A stretch of 43,317 nt of DNA. Source: Rhodobacter sp. (GTDB lineage: Bacteria; Pseudomonadota; Alphaproteobacteria; Rhodobacterales; Rhodobacteraceae). Position 1 is the first letter of the stretch, and each line of letters opens with the position of its first letter. Shown here in pieces: positions 18,032-25,370 of this stretch. The notes beneath the pieces are model-generated. The model did no database searches. It was not told the origin of the DNA and saw only the letters and a list, made by a program, of their open reading frames with translations. The stretch lies in NCBI GenBank assembly GCA_026708635.1, contig JAPOUP010000119.1:1-43317 (forward strand), read 5' to 3'. A program made the position numbers and the translations under genes.

Positions 18032-18598
18032 TCAGCAGCCGCCCGCGTTCTGGCCGCAGCCGCCCTGGTACCCATTGCCGCCGGACGACTGCGAGGATTG
18101 CTGGGCGCGGTATTCGGCCCATCCGTCAAGGACCTCCTCGTTCGTCAGCGCCTCGCACGTGGCGTTGACCACGTGCGGCTCGCCGCTGCACCGGCGGAGC
18201 ATGTCGACCTCGGGGTACGCGCGCTTCCCCCAATGCTCGCCTCGGGCGAACAGCGGGGTGCCGTAATCGCACTTGATGTGGACCCAGCACACCGATATGG
18301 CCATGTGCGCGGCCTCCCCGGACACATATCCGTACCCTTGCCCGTTCGGGAGATCGTTCCGATATGAATCCCAGTGGACGCCGCGCAGGTCGCATTGTTG
18401 CCATGTTGCGGCCGCCGAGGCGCGCCAGGCCTCGTTGCACAGCACATGGCGGCGGTACTTCGTGGGTTCCGCCCTAAAATTCAAGTTACCGAATCCCACG
18501 CCCCACGCACCCGCGGGCTGGGGCGCGAACAGGGCCAGCGTGCCGATGACCGCGAGGCCTCCGATAAGGGCGACGGTTCGATGGATTGCATTCTGCAT
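18032..18598 (-). CDS. Cysteine-rich exported protein, unknown function
   Basis: A 188-residue protein with a clear signal peptide (MQNAIHRTVALIGGLAVIGT ... QPAGA-WGVG). The mature part contains eight cysteines, an even number that would suit four disulfides, and is rich in aromatic residues (KYRRHVLCNEAWRAS, VCWVHIKCDYGTPLF). It ends in a Ser/Gly/Gln-rich tail with two cysteines (GYQGGCGQNAGGC). The ATG at 18598 is fixed by a strong ribosome site (GGAGGAAAG) 4-8 bases upstream. It is followed closely by the interrupted secreted-protein gene, with which it probably formed an operon. I do not recognise the family; a periplasmic or extracellular role is inferred. Confidence 0.65.
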   Translation of the reverse strand: MQNAIHRTVALIGGLAVIGTLALFAPQPAGAWGVGFGNLNFRAEPTKYRRHVLCNEAWRASAAATWQQCDLRGVHWDSYRNDLPNGQGYGYVSGEAAHMAISVCWVHIKCDYGTPLFARGEHWGKRAYPEVDMLRRCSGEPHVVNATCEALTNEEVLDGWAEYRAQQSSQSSGGNGYQGGCGQNAGGC

Positions 18599-19269
18599 GT
18601 CTTTCCTCCTCCTCTGCGGTGCGTCCGGCTGGACGCCGGGTGGGTGTGGTAACGACAATGTTACACGAAGGGAGGGCGGTGTCAAGGAAATTCATGAAGA
18701 TGCCGGCAAAACCCCACATCGCGCCCGGAGCGGAGGTCACGGCGCGCTAGCGGATCCATCCCCCGGTCGGGCAATGCGTAACGTGCCGGCTGAGTTGGGC
18801 GCGTCGGACCAGGGCCGGATGAACCGGCCGGTGGCGCGCTGTTCGAGGCAACGGCAGGAACGCAGGTCATGACGCGGAAAGAAGGCATTCTGGCGCACCG
18901 CCATCATCACCTGCGATGGCTTTCGCTCCCGTTCCTTGCCCGTGAAAGCGCGCCGTCAGCCGATTCCCCCTCGGCTCTTGCGCAACACGCCACGAAAATA
19001 GCGGATCGGAACTGAGCGGGCCAAAAATTGAACTACACCCAGGGACGATACCGCGTACATCGACGTTGACGGCGGCGGGCCCGATCATCCGGATCGGAGA
19101 GCGCTCTTGCGGGAAGTGTTCTCCAGACCGCCGGTGCCCGGCCGTCGCGTGGACAGTGGGGCACGGTGCGGCACTGGGGCCAGCACGCATGCGATTGGGG
19201 AAAAGACGCTTGACCCAAACCCCGTCGGGCAGGACGATAAATGGTCAGGGAGAGGCGGAAAGCCACGTC
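18599..19269. other. Long intergenic gap before nadD
   Basis: 671 bp between divergent genes with no recognised gene, tRNA or repeat. The nadD frame stays open upstream to about 19066, but that part is Arg/Pro-rich and unlike NadD, so it is not counted as coding. Confidence 0.5.
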
Positions 19270-19977
19270 ATGCGCAAACAATTCCTTCTTTCCGGATCGG
19301 GGTTGCCCACCGTCAGGGCGGGCCATACCGTGGGCCTGCTGGGTGGATCGTTCGACCCTCCACACGCGGGCCATGTGCATCTTACCCGCGAGGCGCTAAA
19401 GCGTTTTGGACTGGACAAGGTGTGGTGGCTGGTCTCACCGGGGAATCCATTAAAGACTGAAGGGCCGGCACCGCTCGGTCTTCGCATGGAGGCGGCCCGC
19501 GCCCTGATTCGCCACCCTAGGGTGACAGTCAGCGATATCGAGACGAAGTTCGGCACCAGATACACGGCCGAGACGCTTGGAACGCTTACCTCACGATATC
19601 CCGGTGTGCGCTTCATCTGGCTGATGGGAGCCGACAATCTGATAGCCTTCCACAATTGGGAACGTTGGCGGGAGATATTTGGGATGGTGCCGATCGGCAT
19701 TGTGGCGCGTCCGGGGGACATCACCGCCGCCCGCCATTCCAAAGCCGCCAGAACATTCTCCTTCGCCCGGCTTGGGGACCGACGGTCCGGTCTTTTGCCG
19801 CGGGCGTCCGCCCCGGCATGGTGTTTCGTGAATGCACCGATGCTAAACCTGTCTTCAAGCGCGATACGCGGGCGCGGCGACTGGGCGGGAAGGTCGAACC
19901 TGAATGGAACGGGAACCATCGGGCACGAAGCCCACGGACAGATCCCTTATCCGATCGGCGGACCCGCGCTTCCGTGA
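19270..19977 (+). CDS. nadD: Nicotinate-nucleotide adenylyltransferase
   Basis: A 235-residue cytoplasmic enzyme that joins ATP and nicotinate mononucleotide to deamido-[19 protein letters not shown] carries the nucleotidyltransferase H-x-G-H motif. [13 protein letters not shown] is typical of alphaproteobacterial NadD, WLMGADNL and FHNWERW are substrate-site blocks, and NLSSSAIR is the C-terminal S-S-x-x-I-R motif. The ATG at 19270 fits the family. After the IR motif about 35 residues of Gly/Pro-rich sequence follow, longer than usual, suggesting loss of the original stop. NadD often sits beside rsfS or proA; here it is alone between gaps. Confidence 0.92.
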   Translation: MRKQFLLSGSGLPTVRAGHTVGLLGGSFDPPHAGHVHLTREALKRFGLDKVWWLVSPGNPLKTEGPAPLGLRMEAARALIRHPRVTVSDIETKFGTRYTAETLGTLTSRYPGVRFIWLMGADNLIAFHNWERWREIFGMVPIGIVARPGDITAARHSKAARTFSFARLGDRRSGLLPRASAPAWCFVNAPMLNLSSSAIRGRGDWAGRSNLNGTGTIGHEAHGQIPYPIGGPALP

Positions 19978-20102
19978 TGGGACGCGTCCCCTGCCAAGGG
20001 TGTACGCGTTCCCGTCCGGGAATCACCCGAATCCCGCCGTCACGGCTGGAATGAGAATGAAGGGCCACCCATACCGGTCCGTCCACCCGCAATGATTGCC
20101 GG

Positions 20103-20645
20103 TCAGGGCCGCGGGCAGCCGGAACGTTGGTGCCGCGACCTGCCATCCTCCCCAATTGGCACAGAAAAGTGGTTACGGGAGCTTCCGAAAATCCCGCCGC
20201 TGTCAGCGCTTCGACGGGGCGCGGTTTCGCGCTCACCCGGACGGGTGAATCGGCCCGGCCCTGGCGAGGGCCCTGTATCGCCACTTCCATTCATATTCCG
20301 CTCCAGCGCCAGCGTTCGTTCGAGAGCGGCCATACTTTCAGCCGCCCGGTCCGACGGGTCCACGCCGTGAAGGGAAGGCGTGAAACTGAAGAGACGGACA
20401 TTCACCTTGTGGCCGAAACGGAAATTCAAGACGACCTCGGGATCGTTCATCTCCCCGCCGCTCGCGGCCGAGAACGTGACCGATGCCGACAACGAACCAT
20501 ACGGACTGTCGCCACCGCGTATATCCGGTTCCCGCACGCCGAAGTTGGCGGAAACCTGCGGCCGCTTCTCGATCCAGGATCCCCTGTGCCGGTAGCCGAC
20601 CTCGGCCCGGCCCGGAGGGCCGTTCATCAATAGGGGTTCGTCCAC
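20103..20645 (-). CDS. Possible unidentified or decayed gene
   Basis: A 180-codon frame whose first 120 residues have the composition and codon use of a real gene, with mostly G/C at third positions. Readable parts are VGYRHRGSWIEKRPQVSANF, DSPYGSLSASVTFSAASGGE, and EVVLNFRFGHKVNVRLFSF, alternating residues that suggest beta-strands. The last 50 residues look like shadow translation, so the true end may be earlier or lost. Upstream on the same strand (20945-20720) another frame contains DIRLGIVSLQYGFFVTGGEG, perhaps an earlier part of the same broken gene. No signal peptide or known family was recognised. Confidence 0.35.
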   Translation of the reverse strand: MDEPLLMNGPPGRAEVGYRHRGSWIEKRPQVSANFGVREPDIRGGDSPYGSLSASVTFSAASGGEMNDPEVVLNFRFGHKVNVRLFSFTPSLHGVDPSDRAAESMAALERTLALERNMNGSGDTGPSPGPGRFTRPGERETAPRRSADSGGIFGSSRNHFSVPIGEDGRSRHQRSGCPRP

Positions 20646-21086
20646 CAGTCGGCACGCCCGCCGCGAAAAGCCGTTCCAGAACCCCTACATGGCGGTCCAC
20701 CACATCCTGCGTCGCGGATTCAGCGACTTCCCGTTCGTCTGGCAGGGCGTGCGGACGCGAAACGGGCTTCCGGGGAATTCAGGCCGCCCTCGCCGCCGGT
20801 CACGAAGAATCCGTATTGGAGGCTCACGATCCCGAGCCTAATGTCCGGCCTCCCGAAAGGTTGATCGCGGCTCCGGCCATGGGCTTCATGTAACCCATGA
20901 AAGTCGAGGCGGTGCCGCCACGCTCGGGTTCGGTTCGTCAAAGGAGCCCGGAAGCCATGTCATGTCCCTAACCTATGCCCACCAAGCGCCTCGATCCAAT
21001 GGCATCCCCAAGGGCAACCGGCTTTCCGGTACCCTTGGGAACTTTAGGGAATGGAAGAGGCCGGCGGGCTCCCGGCACTTAGGCCT
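20646..21086. other. Region between the unidentified frame and the BCCT gene
   Basis: These 441 bp hold the BCCT terminator at 21007-21039 and, at 20720-20941 on the minus strand, a short frame that may be a relic of the same broken gene as the one at 20103-20645. Nothing else was recognised. Confidence 0.4.
21007..21039 (-). terminator. Terminator of the BCCT gene
   Basis: The arms CCCAAGGG (21007-21014) and CCCTTGGG (21032-21039) pair perfectly over 8 bp, extended inside by CCGG/CCGG around a 4-base loop. It lies about 50 bp beyond the BCCT stop codon in the direction of transcription. No long T run follows on the minus strand. Confidence 0.7.
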
Positions 21087-22682
21087 CTAGCGCTCTTCGG
21101 TGCGAAGCGCGGCGTAGACACACCAGCACATCAGCAGTACCACGATGGTGAAGGGGATACCCGTGGAGACAGCGGCCCCCTGCAGAGCCGCCAGACCGCC
21201 ACCCAGCAGAAGCGCGATGGCCACAAGCCCCTCAAGCGTGCACCAAAATACCCGCTGCGACACCGGCGCATCCATCTTTCCGCCGGCCGTGATCGTATCG
21301 ATTACAAGGCTGCCACTGTCGGAGGAGGTGACGAAGAAGATCACGATCAGGACGAGCGCGATGGGCGAGACAATGCCATAAAGCGGCAATTCCCTGAGGA
21401 AGCCGAACAGCGCCCCCTCCGGCTTGTAGCTGTCGATCACCGTGGCGCGGACGCCTTCCGCACCACCCGCATTGAGCATGTCGATGGCGGCGCCGCCAAA
21501 GGTCGACATCCAGAGCGCGCAAACGAGTGTCGGCGCGATCAGGGCGCAAAGAACGAACTCGCGCACCGTCCGGCCTTTGGATATGCGGGCGATGAACATG
21601 CCAACGAAAGGCGACCATGCGATCCACCAGGCCCAGTAGAAGGTCGTCCATCCGTGGAAGAAACTCGTATCATCCCGCCCGAACGGGTTCGACAGCGCGG
21701 GCAGAAGTGTGACGTAATCAACCATCACACCGAAATAACGCGTTATCGCCGTCGTGGCGCCCGTCACGAAGAACACGAAGAAAAACAGCACGACCGCCAT
21801 CAACATGTTGATCTCGGATAGCCGCTTGACGCCCTTGTCCATACCCATGAGCACCGATCCAAGCGCTATGGCGGTGATGCCTATGATCAGCAGGACGACC
21901 ACCGTGTTGGATGTTTCGATTCCCGCGACCTCGTTCAGGCCAAAAGCCACCTGCTGAGCCCCGAGGCCAAGCGATGTCGTCAGACCGAACAGCGTCGCGA
22001 AGACCGCGAGCGTGTCGATCGCATGACCCCACCATCCCCAGACCCGTTCGCCGAGAATTGGATAGAAGGCCGATCGGAGCGTCATCGGCATCCCCTTGTT
22101 GTAGGCGAAGATCGCCAGCGTCAGGCCGACCACCGCATAGACGCACCAACCGCCAAGTCCCCAATGGTGGATGGTTCCCACAATCCCGATATACTCATTC
22201 CCGGGTATGCTTATGTCGGTATTGAGCGGTCTGGCGCCTCCTCCTTCCGCGAAATTGTAATACGTCGGCTCGAGAACTCCGAAAAACAGGAGCCCGATGC
22301 CTATGCCCGCCGCGAACATCATCGCTATCCAGCCGGAATAGGAGTAGTCAGGTTTGGCGTCTTTGCCTCCGATCCGGACCGAACCGACGGGCAGGAAAAT
22401 GAGTAGCAGGCAGAATATAAGCATCAAATCGATCGCGATCACCAGAAACCAGTCGAATTCACTGGTCAGGAATGGTCTCAGCCAGCCGAAGAACGCGGCC
22501 GACGCCTCCTGATTGGCCAGCGCAAGGAGGACGAACGCGATGATCAGCAGGCTCGAAATCAAAAACACCGGGTTGTGAATATCGAGGCCGAAAGGCCGGA
22601 TGTTATGTTGCCCAAGCTCAAAGTCTGTCTGGAAACTGGGGTCTCCAGAGAGTTGCGGATCGTTGGTCTGGGAATTTGTCAT
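21087..22682 (-). CDS. BCCT-family transporter (betaine/carnitine/choline type)
   Basis: A 531-residue membrane protein with 12 predicted helices, the normal size for sodium- or proton-driven uptake of betaines. The glycine-rich segment MMFAAGIGIGLLFFGVLEP is the substrate/ion site of the family. FYWAWWIAWSPFVGMFIARI then SKGRTVREF contains the Trp-rich helix that forms the aromatic box, and FVTSSDSGSLVIDTI is the sodium-site helix region. It is divergent from the toxin-antitoxin operon and ends at a hairpin terminator. With betC and the betaine ABC system it gives this strain a third route for osmolytes or methylated amines. Confidence 0.93.
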   Translation of the reverse strand: MTNSQTNDPQLSGDPSFQTDFELGQHNIRPFGLDIHNPVFLISSLLIIAFVLLALANQEASAAFFGWLRPFLTSEFDWFLVIAIDLMLIFCLLLIFLPVGSVRIGGKDAKPDYSYSGWIAMMFAAGIGIGLLFFGVLEPTYYNFAEGGGARPLNTDISIPGNEYIGIVGTIHHWGLGGWCVYAVVGLTLAIFAYNKGMPMTLRSAFYPILGERVWGWWGHAIDTLAVFATLFGLTTSLGLGAQQVAFGLNEVAGIETSNTVVVLLIIGITAIALGSVLMGMDKGVKRLSEINMLMAVVLFFFVFFVTGATTAITRYFGVMVDYVTLLPALSNPFGRDDTSFFHGWTTFYWAWWIAWSPFVGMFIARISKGRTVREFVLCALIAPTLVCALWMSTFGGAAIDMLNAGGAEGVRATVIDSYKPEGALFGFLRELPLYGIVSPIALVLIVIFFVTSSDSGSLVIDTITAGGKMDAPVSQRVFWCTLEGLVAIALLLGGGLAALQGAAVSTGIPFTIVVLLMCWCVYAALRTEER

Positions 22683-23024
22683 TATGTCCTCATTTCCTCA
22701 CTGGGAATGAGCGTCCAGAATAATGAACCGGATTGCAACGACTTTATTTCCTCGGCCGGATCCGCGAAGCGCGGCTCGCGCGGGCTTGCACCCGTCTGCG
22801 CGCTGGGTCGCCAGGCCTGCCGCCGTTTCGTAGAGGTAGCCGGCACTGTCCCGAATTGTCGTCCGGCCCGAAAGGCAGTTCGAGGGCCGGCTGTTCGGAC
22901 GCCGGCCCACCGTTGTCCGCCTGACTGGCACCGCGAGTTGCATTGAGCCCGCATGCTCCACGTCGCGTTGACATGGTAAGGAATATTCCTTACGGTCGTG
23001 CGCGGCACAGAAGGAGCGAAGATC
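22683..23024. other. Divergent region between BCCT and toxin-antitoxin genes
   Basis: 342 bp containing the promoter/operator of the antitoxin operon at 22968-22996. The rest holds open frames of shadow-like composition and no recognised gene. Confidence 0.5.
22968..22996 (+). promoter_or_regulatory. Promoter and 18-bp palindromic operator of the TA operon
   Basis: A perfect -35 TTGACA (22968-22973) is followed after 17 bp by a weak -10 (TACGGT, 22991-22996). The spacer is almost filled by the perfect palindrome GTAAGGAATATTCCTTAC (22976-22993). A dimeric PrlF/AbrB-fold antitoxin, alone or with toxin, would bind there and block RNA polymerase, the usual autoregulation of such operons. Confidence 0.75.
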
Positions 23025-23345
23025 ATGTCGATCATCCACGAAGTCGCCAAGATGACCGCGAAGGGCCAGATCACCCTGCCCAAGTCGATCCGTCAGGCGC
23101 TGGGGGTCGATATCGGCGCCAAGGTGGCATTCGAACTCCACGAGAACGGACAGGTCGTCGTCAGCCGCGCCGGCGCCGAGCATGAAGATCCGGCCATCGG
23201 TGCGTTCCTGGATCTGCTCGCCGGCGATATCCAGGCCGGCCGGCATGTTCAGGCGATCCCAGACGATCTCGCGCAGGGCATGCTCGACCATGCAGAGCGC
23301 AAAGCGGGACCGGACGAGGACATCGACGGCGACGTCGACCTCTGA
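23025..23345 (+). CDS. PrlF-type antitoxin (AbrB fold)
   Basis: A 106-residue protein with an N-terminal swapped-hairpin AbrB domain: EVAKMTAKGQITLPKSIRQA followed by LGVDIGAKVAFELHENGQVVV. The acidic C-terminus (GPDEDIDGDVDL) would wrap the toxin, as in PrlF (SohA). The ATG at 23025 has AAGGAG 8 bases upstream. Its stop overlaps the toxin start (TGATG), so production is coupled. It likely represses its own promoter through the palindrome at 22976-22993. The role is to neutralise the YhaV-type ribonuclease downstream. Confidence 0.88.
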   Translation: MSIIHEVAKMTAKGQITLPKSIRQALGVDIGAKVAFELHENGQVVVSRAGAEHEDPAIGAFLDLLAGDIQAGRHVQAIPDDLAQGMLDHAERKAGPDEDIDGDVDL

Positions 23346-23803
23346 TGCAGCGCCACGGATGGACGCTGCTGTTCCACGATTGCCTCATCGACCAGCTGCG
23401 CAAGCTCCACAACGCCGTCCAACGCGCACAACGACGCGATCCCGCGGGGTCCGCATCCAATGCCAACGTCAAGCTGTTCTACGCGTTGAGCCGGCTGATG
23501 CTGGAGGTCATCCCGCAGGATCCGTCCCGGGACGAGTATCGCCAGGGCACCACTCTCGGCCCGCGCCACCGCCATTGGCGACGCGCCAGGATCGGCAGAC
23601 GGTTCCGATTGTTCTTCCGGTATGACGCGAGGGCGAAGGTGATCGTCTATGCGTGGGTCAATGACCAACGCACGCTCCGCTCATCGGGGAGCAGGACCGA
23701 TCCGTACACGGTCTTCGCCAGGATGCTCACGCGGGGAAGTCCGCCCGACGACTGGGCATCATTGGTGAAGGTTTCAAGGCAGGATTGGCAGGTGGGGAAG
23801 TAA
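23345..23803 (+). CDS. YhaV-family toxin ribonuclease
   Basis: A 152-residue protein matching the YhaV toxin (RelE-like fold), an mRNA-cutting partner of PrlF. Characteristic blocks are GWTLLFHDCLIDQLRKL at the start, RFRLFFRYDARAKVIVYAWV in the core, and NDQRTLRS ... DPYTVFARML followed by PPDDWASLV at the end. The ATG shares one base with the antitoxin stop. Full length suggests an active toxin. It lies next to a decayed defence block, where such pairs are often found and may stabilise the region. Confidence 0.88.
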   Translation: MQRHGWTLLFHDCLIDQLRKLHNAVQRAQRRDPAGSASNANVKLFYALSRLMLEVIPQDPSRDEYRQGTTLGPRHRHWRRARIGRRFRLFFRYDARAKVIVYAWVNDQRTLRSSGSRTDPYTVFARMLTRGSPPDDWASLVKVSRQDWQVGK

Positions 23804-23920
23804 CGGCCTTCAGACTGTGTCGGCCCGCGAAGGGGCGGAACCACTTCAGTGAGTACTCTCGGAATTCGCCACTGAGCGGCCGCGACAATTCCGTCCGGGC
23901 AGGCCGGGACCGCGGGCGGC

Positions 23921-25366
23921 TTGGCGGACGATCCCGGCGCGGGTAAGACGATCATAGTCGGGCTTCTGATCAAGGAACTGCCGGCCCGAGGAGACCTGGA
24001 GCGCTGCCTGATCGTCGCTCCGGGCAATCTTGTCGAGCAGTGGCAGGACGAGTTCGGCGAGAAATTCGGCCTGGAGTTCGACATAATGACGCGTGACATG
24101 ATCGAAGCCTCACGATCCGGCAATCCTTTCGACGACCGCGGTCGGTTGATCGCCCGGCTCGACATGCTCACCCGCAACGAGAAACTCCAGGAACGGCTCA
24201 TCCGTTCGGCCAAATGGGACCTGATAGTCTGCGACGAAGCCCATCGCATGTCGGCCAGCTATTTCGGCGGCGGGATCAAGTATACCAAACGCTACCGGAT
24301 CGGCCAACTTATAGGCGGACACTGCCGCCATCTTCCGCTGATGACCGCAACGCCATACAATGGCAAGGAGGAGGATTTCCAGCTGTTCATGGCGCTAATC
24401 GACGCCGACCGGTTCGAAGGCCGGTTTCGCGAAGGCGTCCACCACTCCGATTCCAAAGACATGATGCGCAGGCTGACCAAGGAGGGGCTGCTGCGTTTCG
24501 ACGCCCGGCCTCTGTTTCCCGAGCAACGTGCCCGCACCGCCAAATACGAACTGTCTCCGGGCGAGGCCGCGCTCTATACCGCCGTGACCGACTACGTGCG
24601 AAACGAGATGGATCGGGTCGCACGGTTTGCGGCTGATGACGGCCGGAAACGGGTCAATGTCGGATTCGCCCTTCAGATACTCCAGAGAAGGCTAGCATCC
24701 TCCCCGGCGGCCATTCACCAATCCCTTAGGCGTCGGCGCGAGCGCCTCGAAAGCGAGCTTGACACAGCCAGGCATTCCGCAAAGTTCCGTGCGGGGCTTC
24801 ATGCCGTGGCGGACAGAAAGGAGACATTAAGGCATATCGACGAATACGAACAGAGGGAGATCGACGATCTCGAGAACCTGATCGTAACCAGTGCCACGAC
24901 GGCCGCGACGGTTGAACAGCTGGGGCAGGAGGTCGGTGACTACGGAACCGCGAACAGCATCGTCACGGCACGGGGCATTTCGGTCGAGGGCGTCAAGCAC
25001 GCCGGGATCATCGAAAGTGCTGGCGGAAAAGTCCGGATTCTCACACGCGAAGAGATTGAACGGAACTGGGAGCCTGAATCCGACAGACACCTCACAGTCT
25101 GGGAATGCTGCCAGAACCTCGTGCGCGCGCTCGAACAGGGAGGGCAGCGGGCAGCCGCGCTCCTGCTCCGGAAAATAGGCCCCTACCATGCGGCGGACGC
25201 TAATGACTACGCCTATTGCCTTTACGACATCTGCGCCATTAGGCGACGTGATGCCGCCAAGGCGGCCGCCTACAACGACCTCATCGCCGTCCGGCCAGAA
25301 CTCACCCGCCAGGCGGCAGCCATCCGCAACTCTGACGGGGACCGGCAGCAGGTAATGGATCTATAG
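23921..25366 (+). pseudogene. Chimera: SNF2-type helicase front joined to DUF1156-type methylase tail
   Basis: Residues 1-340 match the first ATPase half of a large phage-defence helicase: LADDPGAGKTIIVGLLIKEL (Walker A), LIVAPGNLVEQWQDEF, LIVCDEAHRMSA (Walker B, DEAH), LMTATPYNGKEEDFQLFMAL (motif III) and VGFALQILQRRLASSPAAI. Homology begins right at Walker A with no ATG (TTG at 23921), so the N-terminus is lost. At about 24925-24950 it switches to the C-terminus of a DUF1156 DNA methylase: DYGTANSIVTARGISVEGV, then HLTVWECCQNLVRALEQGGQ and ANDYAYCLYDICAIRR. The second helicase domain and the methylase catalytic part are missing. A deletion between adjacent genes of an Hma- or DISARM-like locus is the simplest cause; the product could still bind ATP. 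Confidence 0.75.
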
Positions 25367-25370
25367 CAGC

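Noticed and set aside
19066..19269. Upstream extension of nadD
   Set aside because: The added 68 residues have shadow composition; family alignment begins at or near the ATG at 19270.
19979..19990. Palindrome GGGACGCGTCCC right after nadD as terminator
   Set aside because: It has no loop and no T run; such a perfect 12-base palindrome cannot form a normal terminator hairpin.
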